A stretch of 64,000 nucleotides of DNA from Ustilaginoidea virens. Its lineage: Eukaryota > Ascomycota > Sordariomycetes > Hypocreales > Clavicipitaceae. Each line of letters opens with the position of its first letter. The stretch's first letter is position 1. Position numbers and translations under genes: made by a program. The notes beneath the pieces were generated by a model. That model was given only the letters and a program-made list of their open reading frames with translations. It was not told the DNA's origin and did not search any database. Below are positions 56,808-64,000 of the stretch, one piece after another. Location of the stretch: contig NC_057316.1 of the NCBI RefSeq assembly GCF_000687475.1, positions 2,852,001-2,916,000 on the forward strand, read 5' to 3'.

Positions 56808-57614
56808 ATGAAGGCTGCCGCTCTCCTGGCCGCCAGCTGCGCCGGCCTCGGCCTCGCCGCCCCCCTGACCCAGCTGCTGACCCAGGACGGCGCCCCGCAC
56901 ATGTCCAGCCTGCAGCAGGCGGTGCTGCCCCGCGCCTTCCTCGACGACAAGCTCCCCGGGGACGACACCGACAGCAAGCGGCTCCACACCCCCGGCAAGG
57001 CCAACGCGGCGGCGCTCCTCTCCGACAGGCCGCTCCTCCTCCCCTCCAGGACGCCCGTCGGCAAGAAGGGGCCGCTCACAAAGGTGCCCCTCCAAAAGTC
57101 GCCGCCCAATAAGACGCCCCTGGACGCCCCCGAGGATCCCAAGAAGCGTCCTGGTCCGCCCCTTACGACGCCCGTAACCCCGGAAAGGCCGGGCCAGCAG
57201 CCGCCTCAGCAAGACACTACTGTAAGCAAGCCTGCCACCAAACATTGAGCCCAGCCGCAAGGAGCCCTGGCAAGGGCACGGCTTCTCCAACTGGTAGAAA
57301 GAAAAAAAAGATTGAAAAAAAAAATAATAATAATAAAAAAAAAAACCCTTCCGAGACGAGAGGGCAAAAGTCTGACTTTTTTCTTTCTTTCTTTTTTTTT
57401 TTTCCCCTCCCCGCGGGTTTTGCAGAAGTCGTCACAGAGCATGATGTCCGGTTTCGGCAAGCAGCCCGTCCTGACGAGGTGCCAGCGGTGCATCCGCACG
57501 CTGTGCTTCCAGGTGCCTTGCTCCTTGCACGTCCCGGCGAGGCATCATGAGCGCAAGGAGAGGAAGAAGTACAAGTTTGTCAAGCCCAAGGACCGGAAGG
57601 GCTCGCGCGAGTGA
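56808..57614 (+). CDS. Predicted secreted basic protein with a C-terminal four-cysteine motif
   Basis: Two exons, 56808-57221 and 57426-57614, joined in phase; 200 residues. If the intron is read through, translation stops at 57248, so splicing decides whether the cysteines are made. Residues 1-18 (MKAAALLAASCAGLGLAA) form a signal peptide. The middle is proline- and lysine-rich. Exon 2 encodes TRCQRCIRTLCFQVPC, a tight cluster of four cysteines, then a strongly basic end (ERKERKKYKFVKPKDRKG). This is typical of small secreted proteins of unknown fold, effector-like or a processed precursor: KR and KK sites are frequent. I do not recognise a family. The intron is a run of A-rich and T-rich homopolymers. 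Confidence 0.65.
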
Positions 57615-58127
57615 GTGAGTGGTTTGGGAAAGGGGGGGGATGAGAGAGGGGGTTGATGGTGTGAAACTCTGGGTCGGATTAATCTAATGTTTTCGGTTCT
57701 TTCTTCTTCTTTCTTTTTTTTTTTTTTTTTTCCCTTTGTGGTTCCAGGAGAGGAGGCAAGAGGTTTCCGCTGCGGTATTCAACTAATGCCATAATCATCA
57801 CGTCTTTCGGCCTAGCCACTACTGCAAGAGCAGCTACTCACACTCTACGTCTGTTCGATCAAGGTCAGCAGCCGTAGACGGACGACATCCGTGCTTCAAA
57901 CAAGCCATGGTCATGTCGCCTTAGACACCACGCCTCCACATCACGTGAGCCCTCCCCCATCCACAGCTCGGGCATCCCCCATCGCAACCACACCACCGCA
58001 ACCCATCTCAGCATCGCCAACCCCTCAAAAAAAAAAAAAAAAAAAAAAAATCACCCCAAGTCCCCAATCCCAGCCCTCAAGGCACCACGCCCACGCCCAC
58101 GCCCTCGCCCTCGCCCTCGCACGCGCA
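57615..58127. promoter_or_regulatory. Promoter region of mS37 with a TCACGTGA palindrome
   Basis: 512 bp holding a T-run near 57716-57731, the palindrome TCACGTGA at 57941-57948 (about 180 bp before the start codon) and an A-run about 58027-58050. The same palindrome stands between pnk1 and med18. Confidence 0.6.
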
Positions 58128-58508
58128 ATGTCCCCCGGACACAAACCTATCCGACTGCCCCCCCTCAAAACCCTGCGCGTGCACAACCCCAAGCGCCAGA
58201 CGGAAAACCCCTGCATCGCCATCATGTCCAGCGTCCTCGGTAAGCCCCCCCCCTTTCCCTTTCCCTTTCCCTTTCCCTTCCCCTTTTGCCCTCGGCCCCT
58301 TGCTGCCTCCGGAGCTGATGCGGATCCCCCCCCCCAACCAGCGTGCTGGGCCTCGGCGGGCTACAACGCCAGCGGATGCGCCGCCGTCGAGAACCAGCTG
58401 CGTGCGTGTATGGACGGGCCGGCCCCTCCGCCTGCGCCGGCCAACACGGTCAACTACCACCTTTCTCGGATGCAAAAGTACGTGTTGAGCCCGCGGAAGC
58501 AGAAATAA
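58128..58508 (+). CDS. mrp10: Mitochondrial small-subunit ribosomal protein mS37 (Mrp10)
   Basis: CHCH-type component of the mitochondrial small ribosomal subunit. Exons 58128-58239 and 58342-58508; 92 residues. The splice restores IAIMSSVLACWASAGYN, the hallmark block. Other conserved pieces: KPIRLPPLKTLRVHNP at the start, NPCIAIMSSV, GCAAVENQLRACMDGP with the paired cysteines, and NTVNYHLSRMQK near the end. The intron contains TTTCCC units and a C-run. Length and motif order match the family. Confidence 0.95.
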   Translation: MSPGHKPIRLPPLKTLRVHNPKRQTENPCIAIMSSVLGKPPPFPFPFPFPFPFCPRPLAASGADADPPPQPACWASAGYNASGCAAVENQLRACMDGPAPPPAPANTVNYHLSRMQKYVLSPRKQK

Positions 58509-60083
58509 ACGGGCGTCTCTGTGCCCGGGGGGCAGGAACAGAACATGGGCTCGAGATGCTTCGAGGGCGGGATTATGGCTGCGGTGCCGGGGAAGCAGAA
58601 TCATCAATCGAGTCCGCGGAAGCAGGCATATAGCTCGAGTCCTCGGAAGCCAGAATCATCATCACTCGAGGCCTCGGAAGCAGGAATACGGCTCGACTCG
58701 TCGAACCAGAACCACAGACCGACCACTCTCCCTGTTCAAAACACCATACCATGCACGGGGCTTGGAGTTGGGCCTGGGATCCCCCCCCCCCTTAAAAAAA
58801 GCATTGCATTCTGGCGTTTTTTTTTTTTCACTCGTCTTTTCTTTCTGTAGCGATCAACGGGCGGCAACCCAGCTCGCCGGGGCATCTGCTGGTGATGCCC
58901 GCCGGTGATGGCTGCTGGGTGTAAAATGACACGGAAACTCCGCCCGCGCCGCTGCCAAAAGTGTACAGACTAGACAACCAGCGCGTAGCCATCGAGTTAA
59001 CCCTTTCCTCGTCTCAGCCTCCCACAACACATCATGCTGCAGGTGCAGCGCGCACAGCAAACGCGTCACGAGAATCAAACGGCAGCGCAGCGCAAACACG
59101 CAAATTCGCACGCTCTATTCAGTCATCTATCCACGTTCGCGTGGCTCGCCTTCTTTCAACTATTTGATCCCATCATACCACGGAACGCGTACTTGGCCTC
59201 TCTACGTCTATTCAGCTCAACAGCCAAGATAAATCCAAGTCGGTTCACACACACACACGCACGCACACACAAGGCTCTTGAAATAGGAAAAAAAAAAACA
59301 CGTTTGCAGGAAAAAGGCAACAAAAAACCCATCCCCAAAACGAGTGTCCGGCCTTTGCTTTCGGGCCAATAAGAAAAAAAAAAAAGACAAAAAATGAAGA
59401 GAAGGAAAAAAAAAAAAAAAAGAAAAAAAGCCAGCGGAAGGAAACGAAAAATGAAAAAGAGTCAAGGAGTGAAACCCAGGATACGCCGACCTCCCTGTTC
59501 CCCAAGGTTCCGCGAAACACTCAGTTGGCGCCAGTCAATGAAGTTCGTAAAGTTGATGACATGATAAATAGAAATGAAAATCGTATCGTCCAAGTTTCGA
59601 AAGCGACGTGACCGAATGCTTCGGCGAGCTTTGCCAGCGAGACGAGTGCAAATGAGACCAAAGCATGCATGTGCATGCGCCTGACTTGACTTGAAAAGGG
59701 CGCAGGTTACAGGTTAGGTGTCCAACATCAATCAAGGAATTCCCAGTCAATATGAAGCTCTTGTAGGTAGGGGGGGGGGGGAGGGGGGGCAAGATGCAAG
59801 TCGCTGCAATGTTGAATCTATGAGTTAGTTGCCGTGAGATGGAAAGGCGCAAAAAAAGAAAAAAAAAAAAAAACAAAAAAAAACTGTCCGGACTTGCTCC
59901 ATCATGCCTGGGCGGAAAAAGAACAACAGCAGAAAAGAAAAAAAAAAAAACAAGGCAGCGGGGTAGGGGGGCCGTAGGGGAAAATGGTGTCATGTTGGAC
60001 ACAAAAGTAAAGCTTCGAGCGTCTTGTGCGTCTTGTGCGTCTTGTGCGTCTTGTGCGTCGGCAGGTCGGAATCCACGGGCTTA
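58509..60083. other. Spacer between mS37 and Cdc24 tails
   Basis: 1.6 kb, no recognised gene. It starts with diverged copies of a CGGAAGCAG-centred unit (near 58617, 58646, 58674) that resemble the last coding bases of mS37. Further on: A-rich runs 59287-59420 and 59850-59955, a G-run 59769-59787, and four GTCTTGTGC units about 60019-60058. Confidence 0.6.
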
Positions 60084-61643
60084 TTATTGCCCTTCTCCGA
60101 CGCAAAAGAGCTCAATCTCCCCTACACCGCCAGAGTACATGTTGCGTACCCCTTCGTGCCACTCCGTAAATGCAATTTGAATGTCGTCGTCACTTTCAAT
60201 CGTGATGAAATCGCCATCTTCATCGCGATACCGCAGCTTCAGCGCCCCTTTACTGATGCTGTTCGTCATGAACCGCGCGAGCTTGGCGTCAATCCGATCA
60301 ATCAAGGACTGGTACGTTATGTTGAAAGCCACCACCAAGGTGACGTAATTCCCGCTGTCGCAGTTCACCCGGACCTTCAGCTGAGTGGGCATGGGCAAGT
60401 CAGGACTCGCCAGGGAGCTGCCGTTGTGCGAAAGGGTCCCTCCGGCTCCAATCGACGGGGACGCGTTGCGCGAGTTTGCGGCTGGGGCGGCAGCGTCCGC
60501 TCTGATCGAGTTCACCCCGTTCGGTACCGGCGTGTTCCCGCGCGAGTAAGCCGGTTGCGAGGGAAACGCAGACATGGTGCTGCCGCCGAGACTGCCCGAG
60601 TGCTGATGCTGATGCTGATGCTGATGCATTCGCTCGCGCTGGGCTCCGGGGCTCTGGGTGCTGGTCCGGATCGGAAGATCGTTACGAGGGGAGCCGGTTT
60701 GTGATCTGGAAATGTTGCCGTCAAGGGCCGCCGGGTGCAGGTGTTGAGGGATCCCCGGCACGGCGGGGATGTTGCTTTGGCTAGGCTGGCGCTGCCGCGG
60801 CATGCCAGCGACATTGGCATCGGGTGTGCTGTACGAGCGGCTGCGTTGCTGCTGAGCTGCCGTCTGGCTGTGCGTCGCCATGACCGGCAGCGACGGACCG
60901 CGCGCTGCTCGACCTCCGCCACCCATTCCAAGGGGGTTCGGTGAGGAGCCATCCCTCGAGGGAGCCCGAGGCATGCCGCCAGGCCCATATCGTGAGTCGT
61001 CCCACACCGGTTGCGGCGTTCCGGCCTTGGAGGAGGAAGAGAACTGATACGCTGGTCCAGGGAAGATGCCACTGGTGGTGCTCGTCCGGGAAGAGGCGGG
61101 GGACTCGGGCACAGGCGAGAAGTAGCTGTCTCCTCCTCTTGAACCAGGAGACTGAGCGCCCGTGCTCGACGCCGTCTGTATGCTGAGCGACGAAGAAGGA
61201 GGCATGGGCGGTGGAAACCGTGGTGGCGGAGCTCGGGCGATGCTGGCGAGCGACTGGGTGCTTTCTCCGGTGGCGGACCGTTGTCTCAAGCTGCCGTTTG
61301 AGGAAGTACGGGGGACGACAGAGCCCATCGATTGCGACGACATCTGCATCTGCGCCGGCGCCGTCGCAGGTCCGCCGTAGTCCTCATCGTCGTCTTCCTG
61401 CTGCAGGTACGGGTTCTCAAGACCACCAGCGTGATCCCGTGTCCAAGCGAAATCGTTCCTGATGGACTCTTGACTCGTAGAAAGTCGAGGCGCATTTTCT
61501 TTCCTTTGCGTCTCTAGCCCGGCCGCCCATTTCCTCATCGTCTCCTCGTTGAGAAATTTAATCGTGAAATTTTCGACGCCTGGGTCACCCTTCCACCAAA
61601 TCTGAACGCTGTGCGAACCTGCTCATCCGTAAGTGAGGGAGCC

Positions 61644-61685
<42 letters not shown>

Positions 61686-63359
61686 TCTTGGGAAACTGTC
61701 GCTTACCAGGTTTTGAAAGGGACACGACATCAGTCACGTTAGTCATGAAAATCCTTCCCTTCAGCTGAAGTTTGGCGCTCCTATTCTTGATCTTGGGTCC
61801 GCTTGACCGAGTCTTGTCCTTTTTGCTGGATGCTTCTTTGCAGCATAACAAGATGCACTCGAAGAGGTAAATTTCGTACTGTGCGTCTGCAGTCAGCCAT
61901 CAATTCCTCAACAAGCAAGTGCAGGGAGGCTTGCGACCGGGCAGTGTCGCAAAAGCCATCGAGGCGTCCCCTTTCTCTTCATACTTACGTCCTTCTCCTG
62001 CTCATTTTTCCCCGTGGTGACACCATACACACCGTGCAAGAGCAGCTTTCCAAACGACTCCACCTTATGGGACTTCCAATCGTCTACTCTTGTAATCAGC
62101 TCCTCGAGAGACTCGTCCAGAAGGTCGCGGTTCACGGCCTCGTTGGCCTTGAAAAGAACCCGTTCGGCGGCATCGCATCCGGTACAGAGATCGTCCTTGA
62201 CCTCTTCATCTTCGGATTTCTTGGCCAAATCTTTCAGCAGCAGAGGGTACTTGACTAGGCGTTGCATGGGTTTGAGCAAAAATCCATCCAAGGTGTTGAA
62301 GTCGGCAGCGACCGGATGGTCCGATTGCTGAATCTTGTCAAACACTAGGTTGGCGATCTGGGCAGCCTTGCGCTGATTGGCGATGAAGGGTTGGTAAATG
62401 TCAAAGGAATCCTCGTAGAAGCAAAACGGGGCGCCCCAACGCTGCACGGCTTTGGGCATGGAGTTTGTGGTTTCGACCCGGATGAGGAACCGTCGCTGGA
62501 AATCGAGAATGGCGTTGATGTTGAGGAATATTTGATGCACGACGTCACCGGGGATGAGGCCCTTTTGCTCCAGCATCTTTTTCAGGTCGTGCAGGTTTTC
62601 CAAGTCCTGTACGTACTTGCGCTCGGTGTCGACCAGTTCCTTCACTATGTGGTCTCGGTAGCTCATCTGCGAGCCTCCGGTTGCCGCGGCCTGTTCATCT
62701 TCGGGGTAGGGCTGAAGCTGAAGCAGCAAGCCACGCTGCTCAGCCAAGTCAAGCACGTAGTGGACCACCTGTATGACCTTGACGAAGCCGCTCGTGTCGG
62801 TTCCCATCAAGTCGGTAATCACAAAACTCTGGGCAGGAGGCACCTGCAGTTCCTTCATGCATGCTTGCACGAACTTGAACACGGCGATCTTGGACTTCTT
62901 GGCTTCTGATGCGTTGGTGTCCTCAACCTTGAGGGGCTCCGTCGGCTGCAGAGAGTTGTATATTGTGAGAAGGGGGTAGCCGGTGCGGAGGAGGTTCCAT
63001 AGCGGATCGACTGGATCTGACGGGTCGAGCTGGTCTAGAAAGGGCGCGAAATCAGGCACTTGGCTCAGCCGCTGTTTGAGGGAAACGCAAATCTGGTAGA
63101 GAGACCGCGACGCGTCAGCTTTTTGGTTAATGATGTTGGACGTTGCCATGACAGGGCCGCCATTTTGGGCTGGCACGACCGTGGCGGCGCTGCCCAGCGA
63201 GCTCAACGACGTCGTCGAGCCAGCGTACGCCGTCGAACCCGACAACTGGCTGCCGCGGGGCGCACTGCTCATTTTGTTCGGTTGCAGGATGTTGAAGCCG
63301 CTCTGGTTGGACTGAAAGACCGGAGCGGTATTATTTCGAAGAAGAGGAGCATGGGCCAT
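60084..63359 (-). CDS. cdc24: Cdc24, guanine nucleotide exchange factor for Cdc42
   Basis: Rho-GEF that activates Cdc42 at sites of polar growth and binds the Bem1 scaffold. Exons (minus): 63359-61989, 61878-61707, 61618-60084; 1025 residues, phases agree. Domain order: a CDC24 calponin-like region (about 85-200; SLYQICVSLKQRLSQVPDF, LWNLLRTGYPLL), DH domain (about 230-410; YRDHIVKELVDTERKYVQDL, FLLKPMQRLVKYPLLLKDL), PH domain (about 440-560; YEIYLFECILLCC, VQIWWKGDPGVENFTIKFL), a long Ser/Pro-rich linker with HQ repeats, and a C-terminal PB1 domain (about 925-1020; LKVRVNCDSGNYVTLVV, LRYRDEDGDFITIESDDDIQ). The second intron contains a CA repeat. Essential gene in other fungi. Confidence 0.96.
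61647..61683 (+). repeat. CA dinucleotide repeat in a cdc24 intron
   Basis: About eighteen AC units inside the second intron (61706-61619) of cdc24. Confidence 0.9.
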
Positions 63360-64000
63360 AGCAAGTTACTCCATCCGTCAGAGGAAGGACGACAGAAAAA
63401 AAATGTCCCGGGAGGCGGCGAACTTTGGAAGGGGGGAATCGCACGCTTTGGCGAACAATAGAGGGACACACAATGTTTGTCGTCGTTGGACGGAGGAGGG
63501 TTTAGTTGCGTGACAGCGGAATGCGGGACAGTGGAGGAACGGCGGCGTCGTTTCGTCCACGAGGGCTTGTCGGTGGTTTGTCAAAGCCTCCCTTTTAGTG
63601 TGAAGTGGTCTCGCGTCATCCGCACTTTGGTCGGCCGGGGGGGGGGGGGGGGGGGGGGGGGGGCAACTGTTTCTTTTCTTTTTCCCCGTTTCTTTGCCGG
63701 TGGGTGCTGAAGAGAATTGAAACCCCAACTAGCCCGTGTCTCGAGACGCTCCTTGGGTCAAGATGTGTTGATGTGTTGCCAGACAGAGGATGGATGAGAA
63801 GGGGTCGGGGGTATCCTTTTCGAGCACCCCTACGTATCCGGAGGCAACTAGGACAGGCCAACTGCGAATAATAAGATCAATTTGATGGCTTGTTGCCAGA
63901 CCAGCCTGCCGGGTACAGAAACTTGTGCGGCAAGCAGCAAATGTGGCGAAAATTGACTAGCAGATGGGGCGGGTGAGTCGAGGCCAGAAGGTCTTGAAAG
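63360..64000. other. Region upstream of cdc24
   Basis: Promoter and leader side of cdc24. Contains a G-run of about 25 at 63638-63662. No second gene can be recognised before the window ends. Confidence 0.6.

Noticed and set aside
1..64000. tRNA and 5S rRNA genes
   Set aside because: I looked for B-box-like GGTTCGANNCC words with a matching A-box on both strands and found none convincing; a covariance-model scan would be decisive.

Overview
The window is nuclear DNA of a filamentous ascomycete, most likely a Sordariomycete of the order Hypocreales. Genes are split by short GT-AG introns with fungal branch points. The proteins have the form seen in that class: fused biotin enzyme, CYP53 P450, Zn2Cys6 regulator, Cdc24, Med18, mS37. 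Coding DNA is GC-rich, and spacers are full of homopolymer runs, microsatellites and short palindromes. I recognise no rRNA, tRNA, transposase or CRISPR array.

Layout. 1-2843 (+): bifunctional biotin-synthesis gene, cut at its 5' end. 3311-5855 (-): secreted acid-sphingomyelinase-like phosphodiesterase. 8065-10068 (-): Zn2Cys6 transcription factor whose zinc cluster does not splice cleanly. 12695-14396 (+): CYP53 benzoate 4-hydroxylase. 14711-17361 (-): ankyrin-repeat/subtilisin protease. 17931-18803 (+): gasdermin-like protein, divergent from the protease. 19168-21227 (-): sugar/quinate-type MFS transporter. 23074-24584 (-) and 24998-25902 (+): divergent polynucleotide kinase-phosphatase and Mediator subunit 18. 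30176-31989 (-): Ser/Pro-rich conserved protein. 31990-46845: about 15 kb without a recognisable gene. 46846-47776 (+): small conserved protein. 54541-54888 (+): small conserved protein of uncertain start. 56808-57614 (+): secreted basic cysteine-containing protein. 58128-58508 (+): mitoribosomal protein mS37. 60084-63359 (-): Cdc24 Rho-GEF.

The most interesting locus is 14711-18803. A predicted gasdermin-like pore former and a subtilisin-like protease carrying ankyrin repeats start head to head from one 569-bp spacer. In Podospora, the gasdermin-like HET-Q1 is activated through cleavage by the subtilisin-like HET-Q2. This pair therefore looks like a two-gene regulated-cell-death module in which the ankyrin array could be the sensor, the protease the trigger and the gasdermin the executioner. 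The reading rests on protein pattern recognition and gene order, not on a database search. On either side of the pair lie a benzoate hydroxylase and an MFS permease, possibly an aromatic-acid pathway that the pair interrupts or merely sits beside.

A second theme is simple-sequence DNA. Nine introns of eight different genes contain a homopolymer or tandem repeat, and the spacers repeatedly carry a GTACGGAGTAC-like word and TACCTAGGTA-like clusters.
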